Shown here one piece after another: positions 23,560 through 37,300 of a stretch of DNA of 64,000 bases. The stretch is from Cercis canadensis (Eukaryota > Streptophyta > Magnoliopsida > Fabales > Fabaceae). How positions within the stretch are numbered: position 1 is the stretch's first letter; every line of letters starts with the position of its first letter. The notes under the pieces are model-generated. The model saw only the letters and a list, made by a program, of their open reading frames with translations, had not been told where the DNA came from and searched no databases. Made by a program: the position numbers and the translations under genes. Location of the stretch: positions 4,591 through 68,590 of the forward strand of contig QAOA01006784.1 in the NCBI GenBank assembly GCA_003255065.1, written 5' to 3'.

Positions 23560-25440
23560 TGGAAAAAAAAAAAAAGATGCATCTTCCCACGCAGCAAATA
23601 ATATGAAGAAAACAGTAAGTGGTTACCTTTTTCTTCCATAGGTTTGTGAGTAACAAAAATTTCCCTCTTGTTTTCTTTGATTAGTTTTAAGTGCACAATC
23701 GTTTTCATTTTACCCCAGATTAAGAAGAAATGTGGAACGTGCTGAACATGTCTTGCCCTTCTTTTGTTTTTTATGAGAAGTTATACACAATCAAACATTT
23801 TTGGGTTTCATCAAAAGTTTGATGATATAAAACCATAGAGCAATGTGTTTCTGAAAGATAACTGAATGAATAACAATGGTAAAAGAAAATATCACCTACA
23901 AATTACAATACCTGCCATCCTCCAGTAACACTATACATCACCCACAAATTTTAAAATTTTGGGTAATTTGAGCTCAATGCACAAAGCTAATTTAAGCTAA
24001 AGGCATAACAACAATAACCCAGGTGATGCATTTTTGAGTTGGTAAACAAGGTAACACAATTCTTTATCGGATAAGTATTTTTTTTTTTTTGGGTACAGTT
24101 ATTGGATTATATGTTACTTGTTCTCATTGGCTAAAGAAAGATATTATATTATTTCTTTTGGTATTATATAAAATAAACTAATAGTGAACAATGGTGATAA
24201 CAAATTAAAGGACCTGCGACCATACAAATAAGAGTGAGTAAGCATCAGACCAAATATAAAAATGAAGGAATGCTTACAGTCGAGGGGAGGGAGGGGGGGG
24301 ATATCGAGACTGATGATTATTTAAAGGGGATATCATATGTCTACTTTTTAATTTTATAAGGATACTTTTTTTTTAAAAATAAAAAGTTGATTTTTTTTTT
24401 CTTTTAATTTTATGATAAGCAGAATAGAAAAATAAATTTTACTGTCATCGTAAGCAATTTTTTTGAATTAGCCAAACAGGCACTGAAAAATATAAAAATA
24501 AACCACTTAAAAGGTTTTGACCATGAACATATAATCATTATTATAAATATATTTTTTTGACAAAAAAATTAGGAAACAGTTAGGCTATGCTAAAACTTAA
24601 GGCATAATTTATGCGGGATATTTTATTAACAAATTCTCACAATCTTAACCTCAAGTCATTAAGCAAGAAGTCTGAGTTTCTCACCGTTAAACCAAGTGAC
24701 CGTTGACTAATAACTATTATGATTGCGACAGAATATTCGTCATAATTTTGACCAAGAAAAAAGGTTATGACTCAAATCACCACATTTAGGTACATATTTA
24801 CCATTTTTGGTAAAAAGAGAAATTAGATAACTCAAATCACTAAATATTTCACTAAGAAACGCATCGTGTTTTGTGACACTTCTGCAATACACTTAGATAA
24901 ATTCCATTTGTTGTATCATTTGATGCGAGTTTGTTGCTTCACTGGTATCTCTCTCTCTCTCTCTTCGGCTTTTTTCTTTGTTGCTTCCAATCTTTCTATT
25001 TTTGCAGGTATTACATGTTTTGATTTTAATTTTTTTTCTTGGTTTTCTGATTTCAGTAGATTTTATTTATTTTAGACATCAATCATCAATGATCGGTTGA
25101 GTTTTTTTTGACAACCTGAGTGTTCAACCAGTGCTCTTAGCCGGCAATATAGCAAGACGCAGAGAGCAACGAGAAAGAATGTTAAAAATTGAACAAGAAA
25201 GAATGTTAAAAATTGAAGGGCAATTAGGAGAAAAATAGACCGAACGGATAGAAAAGCAATTAATCTGAAATCATAAGCACCATTTTGGAGCTAATGTGAA
25301 ATAGCTATTAAGTGTCTCAAGAATGGTGAAAAGCTATAAGCTATTTGGTTATTTCACCCAAACACACAAAATGTACTCATAACTGATTTTGAGGCTACAA
25401 AAGCTGTTGGAAAGGCTTTATAATCAGTTCCATACATGCC
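23560..25440. other. Intergenic region between OTU gene and RIDA
   Basis: The region after the OTU gene 3'UTR holds no recognised gene. Seen are a G-rich run GGGGAGGGAGGGGGGGG (24284-24300), a (CT)n run at 24950-24964, and a degenerate tRNA-like A/B-box pair on the minus strand near 24640-24715 that may be an old SINE. The 3' end of RIDA comes in from the right. Confidence 0.5.
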
Positions 25441-25461
25441 CCTAGTCTTGAAGCTTTATAT

Positions 25462-28221
25462 TCAAAGCGCTGCTATGCACTCGATTTCAATCTTGGCTCC
25501 CAATGGCAAGGCAGCTACCTGATATGTAGAACGAGCTGGAGCGGGAGAAGGAAAGTCTGCAAGAAGATAACATTTGAGCCACATGTAAGTGAAGTGTGAA
25601 GATCTTTGAAGCAATTAATGGCATATAAAAATTCAACAAACTAACTCCTGTCTTAACAATGTTTTGCATGCTTAACACAATAACGTAATCTCTATCGAGT
25701 AAATATCAAAATTACTGCTACAGAACTCACATTTAGCATAGATCTCATTTACTTTCGCAAAGTCCTTCAAGTCCGCCAACCTGGAGGAAATAAATGGTAA
25801 AAGACCAGTTATCTTCCTGACACTCAATACAGTCCAAACTATGCAAGAGAGAAGAATTATACATAATTGTTGTCTTAACAACTGATGCGTAGCTAGCACC
25901 ACCAGCTTTAAGTATTTCACCCATATTTTTGAGAACCTGCAATTTGTAATTATCTCGAAGTTTCAGCCATATTAATATTGATATCCTAAGAAATCTTACA
26001 AGTTAATGCCTCACTGAGACAAAATTAATATGTATATATTACTGGGAAGTGATATAGTGGTTAACATGCATCCACCGGACAATAAAGACATTCAAGGAAA
26101 TGTAAGCTAAGCACTCAGCAGAAATTACTCATATATAGGTTTTCCACTTTGCAGAGGGAAAGACAAGCATAAAGATTAAGAAACACACTTAAGCACATCA
26201 TTTTATTGGTAATTGCTAAATTTGGCTCCTATAACAGCTATATTGTCCAGAAGTTCCTGTTTTCCTGTCTTATTCCAAGAACAGAATGATTATTGTCTCA
26301 AGTTAATTAGACTGGCATATCTTGACCATTAACCAACTCGTAGGTTTTCCCATTCTTAGTGGTTTTACAAAAGCATTAAGCACTTCCATATAGTATAAAG
26401 GGAAGTTTTTGTACTTCCAGACTGCCAACACTCGATGTCACAAAAATTATTGAATGGTTAGGAGCCAGCCTTCCTGAAAACAAAAAGACAATCAGGTCCA
26501 AGTAAACCGGATTCAAATCCCAGATGGCTAGAAATATAGAATCATCAAGCAAGTATAGAGAATCCTGATTGTTGATACCTAGAGAAGAATCGAGCCATAA
26601 ATGAGCTATCAAATCTATAAACATCAAGGCATAAAAAATGCATGGAAGTTTTAACACAAAGGGATTGATCAAGTGTCTACATTATTTAAAAATAAATAAA
26701 TAAAATTACGAAGAAAAAAGGAACTGGAGCAAGTTCAGAGGTCTCTTCTTGTACCTGCGCAGTTTGATCTTCAACATTCTCAGAGACAAACTTCCCTGTC
26801 TGAATTTAAGCACAAAATACATTATCAGTACACTGTTTCACCATGAGCCAGCACACATGAACATATATACAAAGATTCTGTGATAATGGTGCTAATTCAT
26901 GAATTGAATCAAATGGTTTAACTAAGCGGTAGAGTCACGCTCTTTAAACGCCCTAAGAAATAGGTGTAAGTCATCGATTCAAATAAAGGGCTTATATATT
27001 TTCCACGAAACTCCTGTCTTACTTAGTCTTCATTTTTCAGCAGAGAATATATAAAAAGGTAACCGCCGGGCGAGTAATTTTTTTTATTAGTTTTTAAGTG
27101 GAATGTTCATTCTGATGATAAGTAGTCGATTAGGAGAACTGCTACGTCACTACAGAAGACTGAAATTATGAGTAAAGTTCAGATAGCCAGAAACAAACCT
27201 CAGGAACAAGACCAAGAACACCAGACAAAAACAGAAGATTGTTGGATTTGATTGCTTGAGAATATGGCCCCAGTGCTGCAGGAGCCTTTTCAGTTTTAAC
27301 AGCTTCCTTGATGCCTACATTGATGAAAAGATAATTATCACAACATGAAATTTTGGTATACAAATGTAAATCAGGTATCTGGCCATACAATCATTAAACT
27401 AGTTAACCAGCTGCACTCATGAAAACTTATTAAAGGGTACTCATAGTTCTTTCTACACTTGAATGTGTGCAGGCCCTACACACCCATGCTAAATGATCCT
27501 ACTTTGGATAGAGGAAAAAACAAAAAATGCCAACTTCTGCTAGACGGATGTTAATTTTGTATGATTTACAACTTAAACGAGCCCAAAAGGCAAATATTTA
27601 CAACTATGAATGAACAGTCAATCCAACTGTGCTTAGTGCAGGAGAAATAATGTTATCCGACCCATTACGGCATTACCTATCAGCTTAACCTCTTTAAAAT
27701 CCACGTTAAGAAATTAACTTGCTATAATCCATTCTCAGAAATTCATATATTATTACATTCGCACTGCGGCATTAAGGTTACCATTTCAACCTGCACTACT
27801 GTGGTTTGGCTCATGGACTTGGTTTAATTTCTATCTCATCCAGAGCATCATAGTGAAGTAAAACTAAAAATTCAAAATTTAACGATTTTCCATTACTTGG
27901 ATAAGTCGCTTCTGCGACTACGAAACGAAACGAAATCTACCAAGCTGTTTTATTATGTTTGTTTCCCAAATTCTCTCAGAAACCAATCAGAGGGTATAGG
28001 GAGAAGAGACAAACAATTGAGCAAGGAAACGATCGAAACTCACTGGTATCAGTAGAAATGCCCAAGCAAGCGAAAGGTACAGAGCGCTTCGAAGAAGAGG
28101 AACGCCACAAGGTGGTGCCGGCTATCGAGACACAGCCTATCCCGGCGGCCAATGGGGCCCGCTTGCACAGTGCGCCGACGTCCATCGCCGGCATGTTGAA
28201 CCTTGCAGCACACCACGCCAT
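25462..28221 (-). CDS. RIDA: Reactive intermediate deaminase A, plastidial (RidA/YjgF)
   Basis: RidA hydrolyses reactive enamine/imine intermediates released by threonine dehydratase and so protects branched-chain amino acid synthesis in the plastid. Exons on the minus strand are 28221-28044, 27314-27199, 26799-26755, 25936-25863, 25780-25731 and 25556-25462, all GT-AG, giving 185 aa. Residues 1-55 are rich in Ala, Ser and Arg with few acids (MAWCAARFNM, SSSSKRSVPF), as in a chloroplast transit peptide. The mature part shows EKAPAALGPYSQAI (about 68-81), FLSGVLGL, TGKFVSENVEDQT and the active-site segment ARSTYQVAALP with catalytic Arg163, followed by the conserved IEIECIA end. The start is the only Met that supplies the transit peptide. 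Exon 3 is only 45 bases long. Confidence 0.93.
26915..27060 (+). mobile_element. Possible tRNA-derived SINE in RIDA intron
   Basis: The sequence taactaagcggtagagtc resembles a pol III A box and, about 50 bases later, atcgattcaaat resembles a B box. The spacing fits a tRNA-derived head followed by an unrelated tail. It lies within the RIDA intron between exons 2 and 3 and opposite to the gene. No clear target duplication was found, so this is tentative. Confidence 0.3.
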
Positions 28222-28229
28222 CTCTTTCG

Positions 28230-30030
28230 CTCTCTCTGTGTCTCTTGATTTACTCTCTCCGTTTGCGTATGACTCGCGGTGTCACACTTAGCTCAGTCTC
28301 TCACTATCACTGTGGATCGTCAACAATAGTCAACTATCGCTCTTCATTGGTGATTCTATTGAGCTTTCTATTTCAAAATTGCCCTTTACTCAGGTATGAA
28401 TTTACGATTTTGGATTGTAGTAGGTGAGTTGGCCGCGGCCCATAATCAAGAGAAACTTCCTGGCCCAAGAGGGCAGATTTTGGACTTTGGTGGACCTGGC
28501 TCAACATTGTATTATTACTCCTTATGGCCCAACTCGAAATGAGTCAAGCTCGGCCCAGCTCGCTCATATTTTGCTCTACTTAGAGAAACAAAAAAAAAGA
28601 ATTTAATGGAATCATATATATATATATATTAAGGACCTCTGTGATACCTCCCTGATGTAGCATTAATCTTGGCTATTGTTATGTAAGCATTTAATTTTAA
28701 CTGTTAAAAAATAAACGATCAAAATTAAATATTTTTACATCAATGATATTATACTTCCATATATCACATATTTCTTGATATGTTAGAACCATCCATATAT
28801 TAATTATAGTAAGAAACCCAGCCCTAATGTTTAGAATGTAAAAAAGTCAATTTTTTCGAAACAAGAATGAAATTGATTGTAGAAAAACGATCAATCTTAT
28901 TCCAATGTTTAGTTGTGTCAATAATGAAGCAGGATTCCATCTCACTATATTTTGATTTTATCTTTAAAATATGGAATGAGCACAAATTAAAATTATTATC
29001 ATTATAACTAAATAAAGATAAATTAAGAAAAACATAAAAGTAAATTTCACTTTCTTTTTAATTGAATCATTATTCCTTTTTCAAAGTTTGCAAATTTCGT
29101 ATTTAAACTCAAAATCATAACTAATGTATATAAAAAAAAAAATTATTATTCTTACATTCTAAGAGAAAATGATGATTCTAATTTATTTAAATCAAGGGAT
29201 AGAACAAAACAATCATCTTTTTATGTTAAATATAAAAATCACCATTCCCACATAATAGAGGTATTCATTAGAAAAAGAAAAAAAAAAAAATAGACGTAGG
29301 GTTGTAATCTTTTGAATTTTAGTTTGAAAGAAAGAAAAATGTTCTAAGTACACATAGTTTTATTAAAAATTTATCAAAATGACGTAACATTATTTGCCAA
29401 CTTTTTTTAATAAAATTTTGTAAACGTTAAAAATACTTCTCTAAATGGAGGGTCACATCTTACATTATCTAATCTCAATTGAATATGTTCTATGAAAACA
29501 GAAAAGATCATTTATTGTTCTCACATTTCTCAATACTTGGTGTACCAACCTATCAACTATACACTATTTTTCATTGTGTAAGATTCAGCTACCACTTCTT
29601 CCAAAGATAGACGTCACTTTCCTTAAGATTCAGCTAATGTATACTATTTTTAACAATAAATATTTTTGGTTTTTTCTCATAAAAAAATATATTTTTAGTT
29701 TTTTCTTGGTGTACCAATAATATACTCTGTTTCTGTCATCTCATCTAACCCTCATCGCAAGTCAACTTTTGTTTCCATACGAAAGGTCAAAAAATTCTAC
29801 TAACATTAAAAAAATAATGTTTGTTGGTGAAATAATATTACATAAAGATATTTTTACATCAAAAAATTACTTTTGTTTGGAGTAATATCAAGATTGTCCT
29901 TAAGATTCATGAGTTTCGTGTTTGAACCCAGAGTAATAATTAAAAGTATCACAAAAAAAAAAAAATTACATTTGTTAATTAAACAAAGTTTTAGATTCTC
30001 TGACACCCTTTAATAATTCCAAGCATTATA
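28230..30030. other. Intergenic region upstream of RIDA
   Basis: The first ~200 bases should hold the RIDA promoter and leader (minus strand); no TATA box is obvious. A GC-richer patch at 28430-28560 contains several ggccca/tgggcc motifs of the kind found in promoters of plant housekeeping genes. The rest, to 30030, is AT-rich with no gene seen. Confidence 0.45.
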
Positions 30031-30033
30031 TGA

Positions 30034-30534
30034 AATTTTTTAAAGAAATATATACAATTGCTCAAACTAAGCCATAGCCACAGAAACACTATTCAAGAAC
30101 ATGAACATGATCATGAACATAAGTTCTACACATAGGGCAAGATCCCTGTTGGATTAGCCATTTATCTATGCAGCCTAAGTGAAAAAAGTGGTCACATTTG
30201 GGAAGTATCCTGAGCATTTCTCCATCCTCAAAATCCTACAAAACAGAGTAAACACTATAGTGTTAGTTTAGTACTATGACAGAGCCNAATTTTTTAAAGA
30301 AATACATACAATTGCTCAAACTAAGCCATAGCCACAGAAACACTATTCATGAACGTGATCATGAACATAAGTTCTACACATAGGGCAAGATCCCTGTTGG
30401 ATTAGCCATTTATCTATGCAGCCTAAGTGAAAAAAGTGGTCACATTTGGGAAGTATCCTGAGCATTTCTCCATCCTCAAAATCCTACAAAACAGAGTAAA
30501 CACTATAGTGTTAGTTTAGTACTATGACAGAGCC
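30034..30534. repeat. ~250-bp duplication around a single N, repeating a RING exon
   Basis: 30034-30286 and 30288-30534 flank the N at 30287 and are near-identical. Each contains the last exon of the RING-H2 gene. The copies differ by an in-frame 6-base indel and a few substitutions near the stop codon: the left copy ends VHDHVHVLE, the right VHDHVHE. It looks like two alleles placed in series by the assembly. Confidence 0.85.
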
Positions 30535-32060
30535 ATTATAGAAAACTCATGGACAGGAAATGGAAAAAGTAGATAGCATATTTGCATTTACATAGCAGCT
30601 TCAGTTCCACACTTTTTAGTCTCTCATGTACATTAGTTGTATTTATTTACCTTGAACAAACTTTTCATTCTGTGAACTGTTACATTTTATCACACTGAAA
30701 CTACGGTTTTCATTTTACAGTATTTTGAGATTTTTCTCACCTGGAAGCAAATTGAGCAGCATGAGTCATTGTATGATTTGAACATTTTGCTGGAGTCGAA
30801 TTGATGAACACCAAGCGTTTGTATGAAGTTCTGGGACAACCCTGGAACTCCCCTGATATCATATATATCTGATACTTCTCTGTAAACAGTTTCTGGTGTG
30901 CTGATCTGGATATTTGAGTTTCAACAAATGTGAGTAAAACTTTGATACCAAAATCTCATTTATTGATTAAAAAAAGGTCAATAATTTCTCGTCTACTTAG
31001 CTATCTTCTACTTACATGCCACTGATAGGTATGTGCAACTGCAGGACACGTCCATTCCATAAAGACCTTCCCATTCAGTAAACTGCCTAATAGGGCAACC
31101 TGTATATGCATACCAAAACATTAAGGTGTGCTTGGACAAATGAGTGAAAATGGTGAAAGTTTTGATTTTTACTCCATGTTACTTGGTAAATTAGTGGGTG
31201 AAAAATTAAAATAAGACCCAAGTCTTGAACCAGTAATAGGCTACAAGAACCAAAAGCCCTTAGGGGGTCAATAACACAATTTTAGGCTTGGTAAGATGCC
31301 ATAACATGACCCATTAAAGGGATGAAATACCCTATAGAAAGCTTGCATTTATTACCTTATACAATGGCTCATCATCATCCTCAAAATGAAGCAATTCAAG
31401 AGCTGCAATGGCTCCTGTGACAGCTCCTTTTCCAGCTCCATCAAGAAACCCAGCTTGTGAGGTCTGCCCTTTAATGCCTCCTATAATTGTTCCCATAATA
31501 GACCCTCCTATACACCAAGAACAAGGAGAACTAATAAGAATACCATAACAAGGATTATTTCCTATGAATTTACAATGTAAGGCCTTAGTGGGATGTTAAT
31601 TAACCACTAACTTATCCCATTCCCTCTCTTTTCTTCTTCTTCCCGTCTCTTTCTCTCTGCGGATTTATATGCATAACTACAAAACTATAAATAAATGGCT
31701 CCTCTGTTCTTTTCATTTTTTAGCTCAGTAAGCACTGCATTTTGGCAAATCCCAAAAGAATGGCTTTCAGGTTTAAGGTCCTTAACTTTGCATGCTTACA
31801 TTATGAATTGTATGGTAAATAGCAATACTTTTGCACTATTCACTAATATATGCAAATGAAAGCTGAGAGCAATACAACATACCTAGTGCCAGTAAGCAAG
31901 TAAATGCAGCAAAAAAAATTCTATCCACATATTTCATGAGTACACCAACAAGAGCATTGCGAATGGCAGCAGAAACCCAGAAAGAAACAATTTCCTTAGG
32001 CCTCAATGCTGCTTCTATCATTCCAGAGAACCACCTCATCATAGTTGGACAAATAGGCAT
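30343..32060 (-). CDS. RING-H2 E3 ubiquitin ligase, NEP1-interacting-protein-like
   Basis: Exons on the minus strand are 32060-31883, 31507-31356, 31099-31016, 30905-30741 and 30483-30343, all GT-AG, giving 239 aa. An N-terminal hydrophobic, glycine-rich stretch ([14 protein letters not shown] then [16 protein letters not shown], about 49-77) resembles the membrane region of NIP1/NIP2-like ligases. The RING-H2 finger is complete: Cys188, Cys191, Cys207, His209, His212, Cys215, Cys226, Cys229, ending CPMCRTYVH. It should transfer ubiquitin from an E2 to target proteins, probably at a plastid or other membrane, as NIP1 tethers partners to thylakoids. A second copy of the last exon (30235-30089) lies beyond the N at 30287. 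The start may instead be Met7 or Met8. Family call is confident; the exact orthologue is not. Confidence 0.88.
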
Positions 32061-32127
32061 GTTTAATTCAAGGCTAAGAGCTAGAATGCTATGAGTCTTG
32101 CTTGGGAACTATGGAAGCTAACACTAG

Positions 32128-32138
32128 CATATATATAA
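32128..32138 (-). promoter_or_regulatory. TATA box of the RING-H2 gene
   Basis: On the minus strand the sequence reads TTTATATATATG about 70 bases before the ATG at 32060, a suitable place for a TATA box with a short leader. Confidence 0.5.
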
Positions 32139-32144
32139 AGGGAG

Positions 32145-32402
32145 AGGAAAGGAAGGCCACGTTAGTTTCTAAAACCATATCTCTACAGCTATAGGAGCTG
32201 AGGACCAGAATTAGTAGTACTTAGTTGAAGAATGGTAATTTCGTGCTGGAAAAGGCTCGTGGCTACGTTTAGAAATATTATGTTACTGCTGAGAGTACTG
32301 AAAATTTGAAGGATAAAATAGTCTCAACCAAAACCTAAAAATCAGTGGCATTTTGGGTCTGCTTTACTGCATATCCAAAAATAACCAAAATAGTTCTGAA
32401 TT

Positions 32403-32434
<32 letters not shown>

Positions 32435-34295
32435 NCATAATAATGGGTTAGATTTGTTAAATGACCAACTCTTTTAAAAAGCTTAAGTTGTAAAAAAAAA
32501 AAATTAAGAATAATTTTTAGACATGCTAAAATTTAATTTTTAATAAAAGAAAATGAAAACGATAAAGATCACACTCTTGATTATTTTGTTGAAAAAGTTT
32601 TAATATCATGTTAAGAGTCATTTTAATTCGAAAGTTGATGATGTTTAGAAACAGCAGGCGCCACATGGTGGTTTACTGGTTTTAAACCATTTCGTTGTTA
32701 TTATTTTCAGAGAAAAAAAATGGCTAATGGATTCATTTTGTTGTTAACTTAACAGGAGATGAATCCAATAATTAAATTTCGAAATTTTATTTTTTGATTT
32801 GATTTTGTTATTGCATTCTACTGTTCTACACCATGATATATTTCGCTGCAAGGAGTGAAAAGTTTTAAAAAATAAACATCACTTTTCACTGCTTGAAGTT
32901 CAGATTAATCATGATGTAGAATGTAATAGCAAAAACTCAAATCAATGAGTTAAATGAAGTGAACTTCACCAAGGTTCAACTAGTTCTCATTGGTGAAACT
33001 AAATTTTCAAATAATTAACCACTGGTTGGATTCATTTCTCATTCTTGTGTTCTTGTTTCAGGTTGGTCATTACTCAACCATTCTTGAACAGTAATTCTAT
33101 AGCAATTCTTGCAGAACATACTACAGAACTGTTGACTAAGATTGTGGTTAAAAATTGGCAAGTTTTACTATTTACATCCTACATTACTCCATATCAACAT
33201 ATTTGACCACACTTAATTTAGTTGGGCCAACACAGATCCACTAAAACTTTAATTAATTTCATATCAGTAAATGTGCAGCCAACGATATCCAACTAGAATT
33301 GTTCAAAATTGGAAATAGTTAAGAGTTGTTGTCTTTCCTTGTAAGAAAGAAAACTTTGGTTTTTCAGTGTCTTAATTAATAGGTAGTACCAACACTAATA
33401 GCATGGCAGAGAGAAACAGGAAAGTAACCAAAACAATGTGCTTGAAAGGTGGTTCCTGATTATTTTGCTTCTGTGGGCAGTGAATAAAGAATCAATGGTT
33501 TAATAGCATTAACTGATGGGTAGCTATGGCTTTGATATTTTAGGGTAGTAGAGCACGTTACCTCCACCCATTATTATCTTCCTTTGGATATTTTTCTGAA
33601 TCAATACTCAAAAAGGTAGTTTCTCTTATCTATTTGGTTTCCAAAATAACAATGATGACAAAAGTTTGGTGAGATATCAAAGAATAAAACAAGATTCTTT
33701 AGCTTGTTAGCATGAGCAAGGAACTCAAAATATTAATGTTAGTTACACATGAAATGTATCATCTTCTATTATTTCATCATTTCTTGCAACAATGGTAAAC
33801 ATACCATTTTAAACAAGCATTCATCAATTCTATCACTTGAAATATACTATTTTTATGATATTTAATTTCTTTTTGTAATTGTTTGAGAAAAATTTAAAGG
33901 GCTATCTAATATGCATTTAATATTTCTAACTAATCATATGTTTGAGGTGTTGTTTGGTGTAAATTTGTTTGTTTTTAAGCATTTTGCAACCATTTAAAGT
34001 TCAAAAACACTTTTGACTAAAGTAGGATTAATTAGTTGTTTCAACTTTAACCAATAAGTGAGAAGAGATAATTAAAAATTAATAATTAGGAAGATATGGT
34101 ACCAAACATGTAATATCTAAATATCTTTTGGTTAGAATCTCCGCCATAAAATACTTCATTTACATTTTTATCAAAAAAAAAAAAAAAACTTCATTTACAT
34201 TTGTAAGTATTAAATGAAACCTGCATTGATAAGTGAACAATATTAATTTTTCTTCGGAACTTGGTTTTGCCTTAAATATAAGTTCCAAACGAGCG

Positions 34296-34350
<55 letters not shown>

Positions 34351-37300
34351 NACAAACTAATTATGTACAAGAGGCACAAACTATTTATATAAAAATAATA
34401 GTTTTGATTATTTTAATATTTGATAAATGAACAATAGTGAACACGCTAAAAGAGAGATAACATGTTCTATTGGGTTATGCTATCACTCATTTAGTGTCTC
34501 CTTTTTTAGAAAAAGTGAGTTGCAATTTCTCATACTATTTGAGGACATGCAGTGTATTATTTTTCTCTCCAACACGCTATATCACAAAATAGCATGACAG
34601 GTCATCTATTTGTAAAATATTAAAATATTCAAAATTACTTATTTTACGTAAATAGTTTATAAACTTATATTATTTAAGTAAATTTACTATTATATATGTT
34701 GTTCCCACTTCTCCTTTGTCCTTTTGTTTTTTCCTTTGCTAAGGAAAAAAAAAGAATTCATGGTTGGTTTGATCAGATCATATGACCATGGCGTTGTTGG
34801 TACTTGGAACCCTTAGTAAGGCTGCAATATGTCATTATTGAGTCGCAAGTTTTATGAAGAGGACACTCAACATTTAGACCCAATCCTCCTCCAAAAACTC
34901 AAAACAGTACATTTATGAGACCTCCGGCATGAAACAGCATGGAGTTACTAGACTAACCTTGAGTGGTCTTTTTTTCCCCCTTTGTTAATGATATTGCATT
35001 ATTGCAGTCATTATTTTTTTTCCTAATTTTTTTAGCTATGTATTATGTTATGGTAGTCATTATATTTATAATATAGGCCATTGAGCATGTCGTTTTCAAA
35101 ATTAGGCCCAGCTAACTTATAATAATTCTGGTCAGTTGGGCCAACAAGTCCTAAAGGCTGAAAGCTCTCTTTTTGTTTGCACTCTCCTTGCAATAGAAAA
35201 TTTTGGATTGGGCTCTTCTCCACTCCACTATGGACCACTTTGCTTTATTCTAGTTGCTGTTGAACCAAAAACGGAGTTTAAATGCTGCCCCAAATGATCA
35301 GTAAGTGAGTGATCACAAATGTTCAATATAATGCTTCATTCTTGAAGATACATGACTAAAAGGCACAGTGAAAGGACATCAATGCCCTTGAGGCTTTAAG
35401 ACAATGTTACACATATCCTTCATTCTCATTCTAAAGTTTCTCTCTCTCTCTCTCTCTCTCTTTACTGTGGTGCTTAACACTTCAGCAGTAGAGATGTTTT
35501 AGTTTCTGACAGTAGCTTCTAAATAGAGGTTTTTCCTTGGAGGAAGTTTCCTCATATAATTAGCAGGAGGTTAGTTACGGATGTTTATGATTTCCTTCAG
35601 TCATAGCATTTCTTTCCCACATGATTTAATCATCATCTCATCTGCAAGTTCTACAATATCAAACCAGTTACGTAACTTGTACTATATATAGATTGCTGTT
35701 ATGCTGTAATGTTGGACTCTCATATGTGGGAATTGAGATTCTAGTAGTAAGTTTGAACCGGTTTTTAGCTCTTCCATTTTTAATTCTGCATATACATACA
35801 TACATACACAAGGGACAGTTTATGCACAATTAACTCACCTCATCAATACAGTTAAAGATAAGTTATTCATATCAAAATTAGAGGATTCACGAATAAATTT
35901 TTCATAATTTATCCCAAAAATTTATCTTGTAATGATTGAATTGAATTTATACCATGTGCCTAATCACGCATTACATCTTCGACTACCAGTAAATTATCTG
36001 TATGAACAATTTTTCTTTTTATATATATATGTCAGCCTTTGACCTAATTAATTAATGTGTCTTGCGTTATGCACAGATAGTTCCATTGATATAGTTGATT
36101 GCCCTGGCAACTGACTTATGAATCTCTCATGAGATTCAATGCATGTTAAACTTTAGACAAGAAGTCAGAGATCTATTCATTGGTTATAATTTTAATTATA
36201 TTATCCAAGAGCACCATAGATAGAGTCGGACACCCCAATTATAAAGGGTGATCCCTCTGTGTATCGGATTTAGCCATGTGTCACATGTATTTCATTTATT
36301 AGTTTATCTGAAAATGGTTTAGGTGTGAAGCGATGAACGATTAGAAATATAAGACAGAAATGTTTTGGAGTATAGTACTGAATCTCAATGATTAAACGTA
36401 GTGCTTACTGGGAATAGAATATAATGACAATATAGAATCATTGTCACATGGCAGATGAGTTGTATGTGGATCAGCTGGAAAGCCATCAACTTCTCAAAAC
36501 CTGATTGGAGTATACAGTTAATTGGTAACCACGATTTGAAATAAAATAAATCCATAGAAGAATCATTATACCAACTCTAAAAAGACATTGCAGCCTATGC
36601 CACGCTCTACTCACACGTAGGAATTTAGTGATCATATTTGCATATTACTTTATGTCATAATTATGGTGTATATGTTCATATTTAAGTTTGATTGGTTAAT
36701 AGATAACAGAACAGACAAAACTAAAGCAATATAGTAAGTTGCCAACAGATGCTTGGTTAATTAAGTGGTCAAAATTTTATATCCTTACATTAATGACTTG
36801 AATTTTTTTTTGGTTAATATTATTAGTATCCACATTTTATTTAATTGAGCGTAAAACTAATTTCGTTTAAGGGTTATTAGAATAATTATAGTTTTTTCTC
36901 TTTCAACAATGTTTTCACTGAACCTCAAACCCTTAACCACAATAAAAAACGCAAGNCAAGCACAAAGTTCAACTAATAACTTGAGTTTGATATCATGTTA
37001 ATTCGTTGGTAAAGTATCTTATTTAAATTATACCTTTAGTTTTAGGTTTAGCATAGTTTAACTGGATCTAAAATATTTAAAAATAATAATATGATAAGTT
37101 TTTGTGTTAGAGATCACCATTTCAAAGAATAATGTGCACATATCCGCATTAATTATTTAATAACCACACTAATAACTGCTATGGAATTGATTAGGTTCAT
37201 TTTTATAAAATATTCTGTTAACGGGGTTCTTTCTTTTAACTGTTCCTAATTTATTTTTCCATTATAATACCAAGTGGGCATGTTTAGTTACAACTTACAA

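Noticed and set aside
35032-35238. 68-codon frame on the minus strand with mixed composition
   Set aside because: No domain, no splice or promoter context and no relation to neighbouring genes could be found.
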